Shown: positions 1 to 9,349, numbered from the stretch's first letter. The stretch is 64,000 bases of DNA from Bradyrhizobium sp. WSM1417 (GCF_000515415.1 NZ_KI911783.1:5012392-5076391), one strand, 5' to 3'. Notes: generated by a model from the sequence alone, not told the origin. Made by a program: numbers and translations.

Positions 1-13
1 TTGATGGGAAGCA

Positions 14-215
14 TCAGTCATCAGCCCACCTCGACGCTTCCCAAAGCTCCTTGGCCTTCTCCCTATCGGCCTCTCGTTCTTTGTATCGATCATAATGCTC
101 GGCGGCTTCCGCGGTGTGGCCGCTTTGCGCAGGCATCGTTCAGACGAACGAGCTCTTTTTTAGACGTCTCAGATGTCGCTAGCTCTTTGTCGGACAGCCA
201 TCCACCTTTAGACAT
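14..215 (-). pseudogene. small charged protein, apparently frameshifted
   Basis: An ATG at 215 has a good ribosome binding site (GAGGGGAAGC just upstream) and opens MSKGGWLSDKELATSE..., which runs into a stop at 90. A second frame covers 136 down to 14 and ends ...KAKELWEASRWADD, a charged helical tail that looks like genuine protein. Joining the two frames near position 130 would give one protein of about 66 residues, so I read this as a single gene broken by a one-base indel. Two overlapping small genes are the alternative. No function is recognised. Confidence 0.4.
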
Positions 216-521
216 GCTTCCCCTCACCCTAGGATAGATAACTCCGCGCCAAGCAAACACACACCATCCCCCCGTTGTGTAATTGTCTTGTGTACACTTA
301 AATGGTTGATATCCCACCGTTCTTAGAGAGTTACACAATACACAAAGGATGGCGGGGCGCGTACGTGGGTGCAGCAGCGAACGATCTTTTGGTTCAAACT
401 TTTCCAAGTTATAGGCCCCGCCTGAAGCGGCGCGCGCCGTCGCGCCAAATGCGCCACGCCGGACCGGCCAGGCGCTAGGCATGTATGAATGAGTGTATAC
501 AGATTGATTGAAGGAAAGAGA
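216..521. other. intergenic, no gene seen
   Basis: No convincing coding sequence. The stretch is AT-richer than its surroundings between 270 and 350 and contains the inverted pair TTGTGTAA/TTACACAA about 50 bp apart, possibly a regulatory site for the small minus-strand gene at 14-215. Confidence 0.4.
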
Positions 522-735
522 GGAGAGACATCTGATGGCGCGCGCGGCGCACCTTCTGAGAAACACTTGATTTTAATGAGTTAAACGGTGCGCCATAGCC
601 GGCGGTCCTCATTGCGCAGCGTGGCGCGCCCATGGCGCAATGACCCGCGTGTCAACCAAGCGATATACCTTCATACCTCAATGATCGCGCATCTTGCCCT
701 GCCTCGGGTCGCGGATCATTTTGCCGTTTCGGTGT
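522..735 (-). pseudogene. decayed copy of the 3' end of the helicase gene at 5804-8293
   Basis: This segment aligns with 5720-5935, including 36 of 37 bases around 610-646. Read on the minus strand it encodes IRDPRQGKMRDH-stop-GMKVYRLVDTRVIAPWARHAAQ-stop. The intact gene ends VRDPKQRKMRDHWGVKVC...TRVITPWARHAAQ. The conserved Trp codon TGG has become TGA, and homology stops upstream of about 735, so this is a truncated fossil. The noncoding flank downstream of the stop (GAGAGACRTCTG...GCACCTTCT) is also shared. The two copies enclose the cargo genes at 904-5678. Confidence 0.8.
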
Positions 736-903
736 GCACGCAATGTATTTCAATGGACGGAGGACTGCTATCACCGAGCTACCAAGGCACCCCTCGTGAC
801 GGCAGCGCATGACTTTCAGGTCGCCGTCGAAAGAGCGGTATCCGTGACGCATTTTGTGAACAAAGCGCTCCTGACGGGTTGCATTCGAATTTGATCCGCG
901 ATG

Positions 904-1974
904 CTAAGCCGGCGGGTCAGGACTCTTGTTGCCTTCTCGGCTGAATAAATCGCTGTTGTCTCTGGCAATGTAAGTGATCGTGCCCCGTTTGCCGACGCTA
1001 CCCTGCCGGCCTACACCGTTGTCCGGCCTCGGCAGAGCCGGCATACGTCGGCGGTCTGTACCTGCGCTTCCGCCGTCGCAGAACACCGATCCCTCGCCGC
1101 CTGCTCCTCCTGGTCCCCCAACGCCACCAGGTCCCGGCCCACCGGGAGTCCCCGCCTGTCCGCCCTCCTGTCGAACCGAAAAAAACTTCAACGCGTCCTG
1201 CTGGCTCATTGGCGTAAAAAAATAGACCCAAGATCCATCCCCGCCCCTGCCGGCATCACCTCCCCTTCCAGGCATTCCGCCGTAGCCACCATCCCCTCCT
1301 CTTCCACCAGAGCGGTTACAACTCAAGACTCCATCGCTTGCGCGAGACCCCTGCGCTCCGCCCCCTGCGGTCCCGCCCTTTCCGCCGGTGCCACCATCGC
1401 CCCCACGGATGCCATCAAACATTAGGCGAATATTCTCCTGCGTCGGAGAGCCTCCATTCGCAAGCCGTATCGACTGGGCGAAGATCAAGATCGTTGGATT
1501 TATAGGCGCTTCACCTCTATTGCCCCTTTGGCCTTCGCCGCCATTCTCGCCGTTGTTTCCATTGCCGTGAGGATCAGTGCCGGAACCATTGCCACCATTC
1601 TTGCCTTGACCACCGTTCATTCCGCGCAACGCCCGCGCACAAACCTGGTCGAAAGCTGATCCGAAGGGACGCGTGATCGTCGCTCTGGTAATTGCTGTAT
1701 CAATCAGAACTTGTTCGGCGGCAATCACCTTCATGTCGCCGTCTTGTGGTCCAAAATTTAGCACCAACACCCCTTCGTCGAATATATTCAAAAGGCTGGT
1801 GCGGATGATCTGATCAGAAGTTTCTATGGGAGCACCGGCGATATCAAGCCTGCTCCTTTGAGGCGTCCGCTTGATTTGTTCGATGATGTAGTCCGTACCG
1901 TCTCTGATCTTCTCGTCGCGCTCCTTGAGCAGTTCCTGAATTTCATTTGCGTATGACGGATGACCACTATTCAT
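904..1974 (-). CDS. glycine-rich collagen-like protein
   Basis: The product has 356 residues. The first 110 or so form a mixed alpha/beta head without a signal peptide. Two Gly-rich blocks follow (about 115-150 and 190-340) with GGxGGxGG periodicity, broken by a beta-like segment around PTILIFAQSIRLANG. Such blocks usually form extended polyglycine or collagen-like rods on surface or adhesive proteins, but no export signal is visible, so a cytoplasmic scaffold or non-classical export are both possible. GGAGA lies 7 nt before the ATG. It probably forms one transcription unit with the exported protein gene upstream (77-bp gap). Function unknown; cargo of the island. Confidence 0.75.
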   Translation of the reverse strand: MNSGHPSYANEIQELLKERDEKIRDGTDYIIEQIKRTPQRSRLDIAGAPIETSDQIIRTSLLNIFDEGVLVLNFGPQDGDMKVIAAEQVLIDTAITRATITRPFGSAFDQVCARALRGMNGGQGKNGGNGSGTDPHGNGNNGENGGEGQRGNRGEAPINPTILIFAQSIRLANGGSPTQENIRLMFDGIRGGDGGTGGKGGTAGGGAQGSRASDGVLSCNRSGGRGGDGGYGGMPGRGGDAGRGGDGSWVYFFTPMSQQDALKFFSVRQEGGQAGTPGGPGPGGVGGPGGAGGEGSVFCDGGSAGTDRRRMPALPRPDNGVGRQGSVGKRGTITYIARDNSDLFSREGNKSPDPPA

Positions 1975-2051
1975 TGATCAATCTCCTGCCAGGAAGGCGG
2001 ATCAGACGACGAAGCGCATTGAATTGAGATATCGATAATGCGCGCGCCGAA

Positions 2052-2447
2052 CTAGCGCGAGCAAATTGCAATCAATTCCGAAGCACCCGCGCTTTCACGA
2101 TATGAAGCATTGAACTCCTTCGGATTGAGCGCAGAACCGCCCGCCAAGAAACCAGGCTGCTGCGACATGCCGCGCCCAAAAAGGAACTGCCTAGAGTCAG
2201 CCGGTGTCAAACGCGTTCCCCTGTAAAATAAGCATGCTATTCGCGAGTTACCGCCAAAGCACGCGGATGACAGGTCAGCGCTAAAAGCATAGTCACACAT
2301 CGACGTCCGTGTAGTCTCGACGTCGCATGTCTGTAAAACGGGCCCGCCTAACGCGGAGAACAAGCAACTATAGCGCGCGGCAGCAGCTGTATTCGGGAAA
2401 CTCACAACTAAGAAAAGTCCAAAGCTGAAAATCGGTCGGCATTTCAT
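2052..2447 (-). CDS. small exported Cys-containing protein
   Basis: This 131-residue protein starts with a clear Sec signal (MKCRPIFSFGLFLVVSFP..., likely cleavage after NTAAAA). The mature part has about seven cysteines, suggesting a disulfide-bonded periplasmic or secreted product. GGAGGGG lies 5 nt upstream of the ATG. The gene is in line with the Gly-rich gene and divergent from the 842-residue exported protein gene. Family not recognised. Confidence 0.7.
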   Translation of the reverse strand: MKCRPIFSFGLFLVVSFPNTAAAARYSCLFSALGGPVLQTCDVETTRTSMCDYAFSADLSSACFGGNSRIACLFYRGTRLTPADSRQFLFGRGMSQQPGFLAGGSALNPKEFNASYRESAGASELIAICSR

Positions 2448-2734
2448 GCGGTGCCCCTCCGATGGTGTCTCCTCAGATTAAGATTGTCCCAGTTGGCATT
2501 CACCGTCAAGCACTCGCTCTGCGGGAAGTAACATCCCGACCCTATGGGTGCGCTCGTCGAACGGCGAGTGCCGATAGCAATAAGCTCGCGCGCCGCGGTA
2601 CCCTTCGGAGCCCTGAAAAGCTCCAAGGCCTCGCGCAGATCGGCGGTCATACCAATGCAATCCTTTACCTGGCTATTCGAAGTCCGGTTGCTGCACCTGC
2701 GAATAGAGTGCTCTGATCTGCAGTCGGTCGCCAA
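2444..2734 (-). CDS. doubtful small ORF, 96 aa
   Basis: The ORF opens at a TTG and overlaps the next gene by ATGA (2444-2447), which would fit translational coupling. Its Arg-rich end (RRHHRRGTA) and poor start region make it uncertain. A shorter form could begin at the internal MTADLREALELF. No family recognised; it may be noncoding leader for the 131-aa gene. Confidence 0.3.
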   Translation of the reverse strand: MATDCRSEHSIRRCSNRTSNSQVKDCIGMTADLREALELFRAPKGTAARELIAIGTRRSTSAPIGSGCYFPQSECLTVNANWDNLNLRRHHRRGTA

Positions 2735-3149
2735 GCCTTCCTAGGGGGCTTCCGCGTATCCCCGCCGCGAAACTTTAAGCGCAATTTTCCTGCCAAGACC
2801 TCCCTTGGTGTAGGAACGCAGCTTTACGGTGAAATTGCTCCGTAGCATTCGCCCTTCGACGAGAAGCTGATTGCGGCTAAAGCAGCCCAACATCATCCTG
2901 AAGGAGCGGACCTTGTGCCGGCTCTAAGATTTTATCGCCTACTTAATCTGACCTCCGTAACTCTAACGCAGCATTGGTCCTCGTTGCGCCGCTCGGCGAT
3001 ATCGACGGATTCCCCATCGTAGAGCCGAGGATCTATCGTGCGTCGCGACCGTCCTGCGTCATAGCCGCAAAATTTTGGACAGCGCTAGACGGACCTCAGT
3101 AGAGCAGGTTACAACTCTTGCGGGCGTGACCGTATAATTGGGGGGCACT
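2735..3149. promoter_or_regulatory. divergent intergenic region with promoter
   Basis: About 415 bp without a gene. A perfect TATAAT lies at 3133-3138, 18 bp after TTACAA, pointing at the plus-strand gene. The predicted transcript start is around 3145, only a few bases before the GTG at 3150, so the message would have almost no leader. Confidence 0.45.
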
Positions 3150-5678
3150 GTGCGCGTTTTGGTTTTTGCAGCCATACTGGGGCTTTCATCGTTCGCTTCC
3201 GCCGAAGACTTTTCCGAGACCGAAGGCAAACTTCACGAGGGGGTGCACTCCACTACGATCATGGGCGGCGCCTATAAATTCAAGCTGAAGCCGGACGTAG
3301 ATGTCGACAAAATCGAAAAACGTGGGTTTTACGTCGAGAAGAATAAGAATGGTGATCGGTTCTTAAACCGTGATTTGGATCCCGAGTGGAAAAAATGCAG
3401 TGAGGCCGCGGGCTATAGCTATTTCCTGAAGAGCGTCGCGCGGGCTCCCACCAAAAAGGCTGGAGTACCTGGTGCAGTCGTGGGCCTATTCGATGTTTCC
3501 GCCGCCACTGCCTGTAACGAGAAATGGCACCAGCGCGTGAAGGCACTCGCGACGGACACTCGTTTCGAAGCACTCGAAACCTACGTTCAGGTCCGTGACA
3601 CGAACATGCACGAGTACGTTGATCTTATTTTTGATTCTATAAAGACAGGTGTAGTTGTCCTAGAGAGAGACGGGAAGCAGTTGCGCGCCGAGGTCGATGA
3701 TCAAAAGAAGGCGATGGATCTGCTTGCGAACGAGTTTGGTATTCTCGTCAAAGGCCATGCCGATCTTGCCAAAAAACTTCGTGAACAGAAAGACAAGCGT
3801 GACAAGCAAGAAGAGCTCACAAGACAAAAGGACAACATCGAGGCGGGCGTGATGTCCGTACAACTACTAAGCCGCGCACTTCTTCGAAAACAGCCGGACC
3901 TTCAATATCGAGTTTCGACCGGCGCAAAAAGCATCGGAACAATAGCCAATTCAGTTCTGCAACTGAGTCAGCCTGGCTTAAAGACCGGGGCTAAGATCCT
4001 CCTAAGTGGAAACATAGCAAATGCAGCGTTGGGTATTATTGGGTTGTTTGGCCCTATGGGGAAGGACCCAACGACCTCTCTGCTGGAGGAGGGTTTTTCA
4101 AGTGTACGAAGCGACATAAAAGCGCTTAGCGAAGAAATGCACGATAGATTTGATCAAGTCGATAAGGAGTTAGAGAAGATCTATTCTTCAATGCAGTTAA
4201 ACTTCATAAATCTGGACAAACGTCTGGACGTCATCGACAAGCGATTGATTGATCTCGACACGTCGGTAGCTAGCCTACGCAAGATAGAGGTGGATGCTTG
4301 GAGAACGTTCATATCCAGCGACTACAAGCAGGCCGTGCGCTACTGCTTTAATCCAGAGGCCTACAAGTATCTTGCATACGGCAAATATGCTGAGTGCTTA
4401 GAAAAATTTCGATATTATGGAGCTGAGGTCGCTAGCAACCCCGTAGTTACGGGTGCCGTTTACCTAAGCCCCACAGTCAGGCCGGAAGAAGCGTTTCTGA
4501 TGACGGCGAAGCTCCAACCTGATTTTCGGCTCGGACTGTTGACCGAGTCGCTTTCGCTAACTTCATCCAAGAAGCCGATCGCAGTCGACCGCGCCCCCAA
4601 CCCGACAGCTTGGTCCGGAGCAGTGGATGCATATATCGCTCTTCGCAATAACTACAAGCGATTGAAGTACTCTTCGGATATCGACATCAAAGCCCTCACG
4701 AAAGACGGTTTTGATTCGCTCAATAGTAGCGCCGAACTTATTTTAGATGCCGTGCACAAAATTAGATCGGACGGAGCAAATGCTGCTCTGTCGATTTACG
4801 AGCGGAATGCACTAGCTCTTGCGAAGCCAGTCGCCGCATCGTTGCTTGATCGCCTGGCCAGGATGGACTTAGGCTTGATTGAAGTAGCCGATTATCGAGA
4901 CTTTGGAATTCAATGGATAAATAACGGTAATGATACTGACTTGCACCTATATCGCGGCACGCAGCTCGTCATGAACGCCGGCCCGTCGAAGGGTGCGACC
5001 GTCATCATCACAGAAAAGCGCCATAGAATGGTTCATGTAGGAGTAGCTGGACCTGGAAGCGCGGCCGCATCTACAGCGAGGGCTAAGGAAGCACTGCCCA
5101 ACGACAACCCAAACGAATATGGCTTGAACACATACGAGCCTCCAATCTTCGAGAGCGCGTCCAAAATAGCGGAGGCAAAAATACGAGCAAACAAGGAGTT
5201 TCTCACGAAGGTACCGCCCGCCGAGTGGCCACCCACTGTGGGTTCAAAGATTGTTGGCGCACTTCGCACGATGAAAGGCAACTCAACCATTAAGAGCAAG
5301 TGCGCCCAGTTAGAATTGTCGAAGCAGTACCTCGCTCAAACCATCTTACTTTATCGAACCGATCTAAGTGTGTCTTCGGTTGGATGGTACGACGAGTTTG
5401 TTGATTTGCCCGGGCAAGTCCGAAAGGACGATGAGAGCTGCACCGAATATTTGGGGATTCTACTTTCGGCACCAGCGATGGAAACTTCGTCTTCATCATT
5501 TGCAGACGCAGCTGCGGGTTGGATCACGAGCATAGCTAAGCAGAACATAGGCAAGTTTCGAGAGCAATACATGGCGTCTGAGTCACCCAAGAAGGCTCGA
5601 CAGAATGTTTATGTTCCCGAGATTCACTCGCGCCTGGACCGGATCAAAAACTGCATGCGCACCGCCGAGTCCTGCTGA
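3150..5678 (+). CDS. large exported coiled-coil protein of unknown function
   Basis: The product has 842 residues. I chose GTG 3150 because GGGGGG sits just before it and it gives a clean signal peptide (MRVLVFAAILGLSSFASA). TTG at 3138 is in the same frame. The N-terminal domain (20-165) carries paired Cys. A Lys/Glu-rich coil covers about 175-240, a hydrophobic hairpin-like stretch about 286-302 (GNIANAALGIIGLFG), and a second heptad coil about 315-380. The C-terminal half is mixed, ending NCMRTAESC. A hydrophobic segment between two long amphipathic helices resembles the architecture of alpha-helical pore-forming proteins; that is inference from pattern only. Base composition is lower in GC than the chromosome, consistent with transfer. 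It is divergent from the small exported and Gly-rich genes. Confidence 0.8.
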   Translation: MRVLVFAAILGLSSFASAEDFSETEGKLHEGVHSTTIMGGAYKFKLKPDVDVDKIEKRGFYVEKNKNGDRFLNRDLDPEWKKCSEAAGYSYFLKSVARAPTKKAGVPGAVVGLFDVSAATACNEKWHQRVKALATDTRFEALETYVQVRDTNMHEYVDLIFDSIKTGVVVLERDGKQLRAEVDDQKKAMDLLANEFGILVKGHADLAKKLREQKDKRDKQEELTRQKDNIEAGVMSVQLLSRALLRKQPDLQYRVSTGAKSIGTIANSVLQLSQPGLKTGAKILLSGNIANAALGIIGLFGPMGKDPTTSLLEEGFSSVRSDIKALSEEMHDRFDQVDKELEKIYSSMQLNFINLDKRLDVIDKRLIDLDTSVASLRKIEVDAWRTFISSDYKQAVRYCFNPEAYKYLAYGKYAECLEKFRYYGAEVASNPVVTGAVYLSPTVRPEEAFLMTAKLQPDFRLGLLTESLSLTSSKKPIAVDRAPNPTAWSGAVDAYIALRNNYKRLKYSSDIDIKALTKDGFDSLNSSAELILDAVHKIRSDGANAALSIYERNALALAKPVAASLLDRLARMDLGLIEVADYRDFGIQWINNGNDTDLHLYRGTQLVMNAGPSKGATVIITEKRHRMVHVGVAGPGSAAASTARAKEALPNDNPNEYGLNTYEPPIFESASKIAEAKIRANKEFLTKVPPAEWPPTVGSKIVGALRTMKGNSTIKSKCAQLELSKQYLAQTILLYRTDLSVSSVGWYDEFVDLPGQVRKDDESCTEYLGILLSAPAMETSSSSFADAAAGWITSIAKQNIGKFREQYMASESPKKARQNVYVPEIHSRLDRIKNCMRTAESC

Positions 5679-5719
5679 GGGAGGGCAGCGACTTTTCGAT
5701 TAATCCAGCAAACACATTG

Positions 5720-5935
5720 AGAGACGTCTGCGTGGCGCAATTGGTGCACCTTCTAAAACCCTGCTGATCTTATAAGCTAAATGGTGCGCGACGCGTCGCC
5801 TCTTCATTGCGCAGCGTGGCGCGCCCATGGCGTAATGACCCTTGTTTCAGCCAAGCGACATACCTTCACGCCCCAATGGTCGCGCATCTTGCGTTGCTTC
5901 GGGTCGCGCACCTTTCGGCAGACCACCGCGCGTGA
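5720..5935. repeat. intact partner of the duplicated helicase 3' end
   Basis: It aligns with 522-735 across the last 40 or so codons of the helicase gene and about 80 bp beyond its stop. Together with the decayed copy it frames 5 kb of cargo in direct orientation. This looks like a recombination scar or cargo-exchange junction rather than a site-specific att site; no clean att core was found. Confidence 0.7.
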
Positions 5936-8293
5936 AACCCCTTGTTCGTCTGAGGCGGTGCGGCGGTCTTTGTGCTGCCGCAGCCAAGCCGACAGCCTGT
6001 TGTGCAGTTCTCTCGGGTCTTTGGCATCGAAGTGGCGGCGCAGCTCCTGGATGTAGTCCGGCACCGGTCCCGGCGCGACGAACGACGGCAGCTCGCCGGC
6101 TCCTGCAATGCGGGCCGCGATGTCATGGGCCAGGACGAACCCGGCCGGGGTCCCGTATGCTGACACCGGGGTCTCAGTGTCCGCTTCGGATCCAATAAGG
6201 GCCAGCAGCGCTTCTGTGATTTCGGCGTGCTCGATTGCCTTCTCGTCATTCTGGCGGAGCCGCGCCTGCGTCGCCACCGGGTCCGCCCCCATGACCAGAT
6301 ATGCGACCTCGCGGGGCAGCTCCGACCATCCTTCGAAGTTAGACAGTGGCGGGAGTGCCGGGCCGTTCTGACGGACATGATGGAGCAGCGACAGTACCGC
6401 TGAGACGACCTCCGCGCGCGCCTTGGGCTCATTTTTGATGCGGTCAAGTGCCGCCCGCGCTTTGGCCTCCCCAACCCAGCCCCGCGCCTCTGCCTTGTCC
6501 CGGTCGAGACGGGCGTGAATTGAACGGCGCACCATGTCTTCCGTGACCCGCACATTGTTACCCGTTGCTACCCACGTGAACTTGTCGGGCTTGACGCCAA
6601 TCTGGCGGTTTTCTCCAAGGACTCGGATTTGGCATTTTCCTTCGTTCGCCGTGAGGACGGTGCGGAAGCTCTCGACGTTGGGCAGCTCACCACCGGGTAC
6701 GTCGTCAAGGATTTGGACGCCGGCCTGCCCGGTGAGCAACACCGTCTCGATGCGTTTGCGCATCTCATCTCCGCTGTCGCGGCTCTTGTTCGTACAGGCG
6801 ATGACGGATGCCGGGGTCCCCGAAAGTCCCGCGATGCGTTCCGCCGCGAAGGTCTTGCCGGCTCCAAATATCGGCGCGTCAATGAGCGTCAGCGGCGCAA
6901 GCTTGAACGCCAGACGGCAGAACCCGGTGACCGCGAACGCGGTTAGGACAGCGCCGTCTTCGGGCTCTGCATATGTGAAGAGGTCGATAAAACCTTTGAG
7001 CACTGCTTTCGCACGGTGAGGCGGCATCAATTCCAACATGCCTGCGACCTCGCCCACGTCGATGAATGCGACTTCCTGGGCTGCCCTGGCCGTAGCCTCG
7101 CGCGCGATGTGCAACCCGCTCGCGGTCACCACCGTGCCGGTTGGGAGCATCTGAGGTCCCTGAAACACGCCAAGCAGCTCTTGCAGCGTCACGCCGTCGA
7201 GGGTCGCCATGATGCGTTCAATGGCGAGCTTGAGGATCAGACCGTCCCACTTTTCCATTGGCAGCCACACGGTCGTTTCCGGGTCGTGCCGGGGCTTGCC
7301 CGTTGCATCGACCGTTAGCACGGCCGCGGCGTTGTAAGCGTCCGCCACTCCTTCGCAGGTCCACGCCGACTTAATAGCTTTCTCGCCCCTGCGTGGTCCA
7401 TCTACCACCGTTTTGATTAGCGCCGCCCCTGACGGCACTCTGTCCGCAGCCACCGCGCCCGGCTCGTTTGCCGGCTCGTAAGTCGCCGGCTCAAGGATGA
7501 CGAAAGCTCGTTGCAGCATTTCTTTCACATGGTCAGCGGTCAAAAAGTTTTCCGCCGTGTGCCTCCCGTTTCCCAGCCCCACCATGGACAGCCGGCCCTC
7601 GGTGGAGGATGCGAATACGCGGTCTTTTGACCCCGCTGCAAAGGCCCAACTCATAGTCAGAAACGTGCGATAGTTGTCGCTGCTCCAAAGTACTTTCTTA
7701 ATTTTCGTCTGCTCCTGTAGCTGCTCAAGGATGAGCTGCCCGGCTGTCTTGACGCCGGCATCAGCCACTGCAGGGGCGTTCGTGGTACCCAGCACTGTCG
7801 CCAACGCCGCGTCGCGCTGGCGCATTTTCGACAGTTCGCGCACGGTGAAGTTGGTCTCTGCGTTCGTGGCGGCGCGCAATCCGTTGCGGATGCCGGTCTC
7901 TGCCTCGCGGACGTTCCAGCCTTCCCGGCTCGCGCGGCCGACGAAGACCTCCACGAGATGTTCGCTCTCTTCCTCGGCGAAGACGCTGGCGGCGAACGCC
8001 GGTCCGTACCGCAGCCCGGTCAGGTAGCACCACTTATTCCACGGTGTTCCGTTCAGCTCTGTCAGCGTCGCCATCGAACGCTTGGCGGCATCGGCGGCAA
8101 TTGCGCTGCGCAATCTTTCCCTCTCGCTCGCGGTCAACGAGCTGATGAGGTCCGCCAACTCACGAACATCGGTCTCCTCACGTTCCGGCACCTTGATAAC
8201 GGCCGGCGGGGTGGAGGCAGTCGGGTGCGCAGGCCAATTTGTGGCAAGGATGCGGCGCCCCGAGAACGGGTCGGTCATCAACGCTGCGCTCAT
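5804..8293 (-). CDS. AAA+ helicase-like replication ATPase of a mobile element
   Basis: This 829-residue protein has a central P-loop ATPase: Walker A DAPIFGAGKT at 472-481, Walker B VQILDD at 526-531, sensor-1-like ATGNN at 576-580 and an arginine-finger region RRSIHARLD at 589-597. This arrangement is typical of helicases in primase-helicase modules of phages and satellites. The N-terminal 450 residues are of unknown fold. GGGGG precedes the ATG, which overlaps the preceding primase-like gene by ATGA, indicating coupling. It likely unwinds element DNA. A decayed copy of its 3' end lies at 522-735. Confidence 0.7.
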   Translation of the reverse strand: MSAALMTDPFSGRRILATNWPAHPTASTPPAVIKVPEREETDVRELADLISSLTASERERLRSAIAADAAKRSMATLTELNGTPWNKWCYLTGLRYGPAFAASVFAEEESEHLVEVFVGRASREGWNVREAETGIRNGLRAATNAETNFTVRELSKMRQRDAALATVLGTTNAPAVADAGVKTAGQLILEQLQEQTKIKKVLWSSDNYRTFLTMSWAFAAGSKDRVFASSTEGRLSMVGLGNGRHTAENFLTADHVKEMLQRAFVILEPATYEPANEPGAVAADRVPSGAALIKTVVDGPRRGEKAIKSAWTCEGVADAYNAAAVLTVDATGKPRHDPETTVWLPMEKWDGLILKLAIERIMATLDGVTLQELLGVFQGPQMLPTGTVVTASGLHIAREATARAAQEVAFIDVGEVAGMLELMPPHRAKAVLKGFIDLFTYAEPEDGAVLTAFAVTGFCRLAFKLAPLTLIDAPIFGAGKTFAAERIAGLSGTPASVIACTNKSRDSGDEMRKRIETVLLTGQAGVQILDDVPGGELPNVESFRTVLTANEGKCQIRVLGENRQIGVKPDKFTWVATGNNVRVTEDMVRRSIHARLDRDKAEARGWVGEAKARAALDRIKNEPKARAEVVSAVLSLLHHVRQNGPALPPLSNFEGWSELPREVAYLVMGADPVATQARLRQNDEKAIEHAEITEALLALIGSEADTETPVSAYGTPAGFVLAHDIAARIAGAGELPSFVAPGPVPDYIQELRRHFDAKDPRELHNRLSAWLRQHKDRRTASDEQGVSRAVVCRKVRDPKQRKMRDHWGVKVCRLAETRVITPWARHAAQ

Positions 8294-8877
8294 GCGTCAG
8301 CCCCCATCACGGGGGCGGCGGCGAAGTGGATTCCGACCGGCGTGAGCATTGACGCATCAATGCCGCTGTGCGAGCCCAGCCACGCGCGGCACTCTGCCGA
8401 CGATAGCGCGCGGTCGAGCGCGAACCATGCGTGCATCTTGAGTTTGCCGCCTAAAATAGGATGGCCGGTCGTCGAACTGAATTGACTGACGTAGTTCACG
8501 CCCCTCAGTTCGCGCGGCAAGCGGCTTTGAAGCTCATCGACGCTCGATAGCGGCGGGGCGTCGATATCGACCATAACCCAATCGCGCGGCACGTCTTCGA
8601 CGCTTGCGGGGTCGCCAGTCTTGGGGCACCGCACGCTCAGCCGGCGGTGCCACCCATTCGGGTCCAAGCCCTGTTTCAGGCGACCGCGGATGACGGCCTT
8701 CAACGGATCGCCTTCGATTTCGCGTAGAATTGTCTCAAGCCCCGACAGTCCTTCGAACTCGCGTTCTTCAAAGCGATAGCGATACGGGAACTTGACAGCT
8801 GCCGGCTTCTCAGTCGGTGAGTGCCACACCTTGGTGAGAAGCGGTCCATCTGACGTGATGATGGTTAGGGCGCTCAT
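8290..8877 (-). CDS. primase-like protein (AEP/prim-pol type, tentative)
   Basis: The product has 195 residues from ATG 8877; a longer reading frame exists upstream but the ATGA overlap with the preceding gene favours this start. WVMVDIDAP fits the metal-binding hhDhD motif of archaeo-eukaryotic primases. SSTTGHP followed by KMHAWFALDRAL fits the later Ser/His motif. Overlapping start/stop codons on both sides tie it to the Cys-rich protein and the helicase-like ATPase, so primase and helicase functions seem split over two genes. The fold assignment is from motifs only. Confidence 0.55.
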   Translation of the reverse strand: MSALTIITSDGPLLTKVWHSPTEKPAAVKFPYRYRFEEREFEGLSGLETILREIEGDPLKAVIRGRLKQGLDPNGWHRRLSVRCPKTGDPASVEDVPRDWVMVDIDAPPLSSVDELQSRLPRELRGVNYVSQFSSTTGHPILGGKLKMHAWFALDRALSSAECRAWLGSHSGIDASMLTPVGIHFAAAPVMGADA

Positions 8878-9260
8878 TGGTTCGCTTCCGCGCGCCAGCG
8901 ACGTTCGAACTCGCCCAAGTGCCCAAAGGCAGCGACGATTGCGCGGTCGCTCTCGTTTGGACAACGCATAAGCAGCGGCCAACCGTAAACGCTGCGCATG
9001 CGGATTTGCTTGATCCCGGGCTTGCAAACCCATGAGACAACGATAGCGCGGTATCCGGCCGGCAAACTTCCGACCGCTTCAGGCGGGAACTCGCCCTCGA
9101 TAAGCTCGCGGCAGTAGAGCCGGCGGTTCGGATTGGCGTCGAAGAACGCGCGGTCGGCGTCAAACACGTGGTCAATTTCGCGACGGCAGCGCTTGCAGTC
9201 GCACTGCCAGTTTGCGGGGTCGTGCTTGTGGCGGCCGCGAGCATGCGGTACTTTGTGCAT
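8874..9260 (-). CDS. Cys-rich hypothetical protein of the replication operon
   Basis: A basic 128-residue protein with a CDCKRCRREID cluster near the N terminus, possibly a zinc site, and a C-terminal region ending FERRWRAEANQ. It overlaps the primase-like gene by ATGA. No family recognised; a DNA-binding accessory role in element replication is inferred from position only. Confidence 0.65.
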   Translation of the reverse strand: MHKVPHARGRHKHDPANWQCDCKRCRREIDHVFDADRAFFDANPNRRLYCRELIEGEFPPEAVGSLPAGYRAIVVSWVCKPGIKQIRMRSVYGWPLLMRCPNESDRAIVAAFGHLGEFERRWRAEANQ

Positions 9261-9349
9261 TGCGAAAAACTTTCGTTGACTGTGAGAGATTGACGGTGCC
9301 GGCCGGTGGAGTGAAGGCTTCGCTGGCCGTTCGTTTTCTGTGTCAGGCG

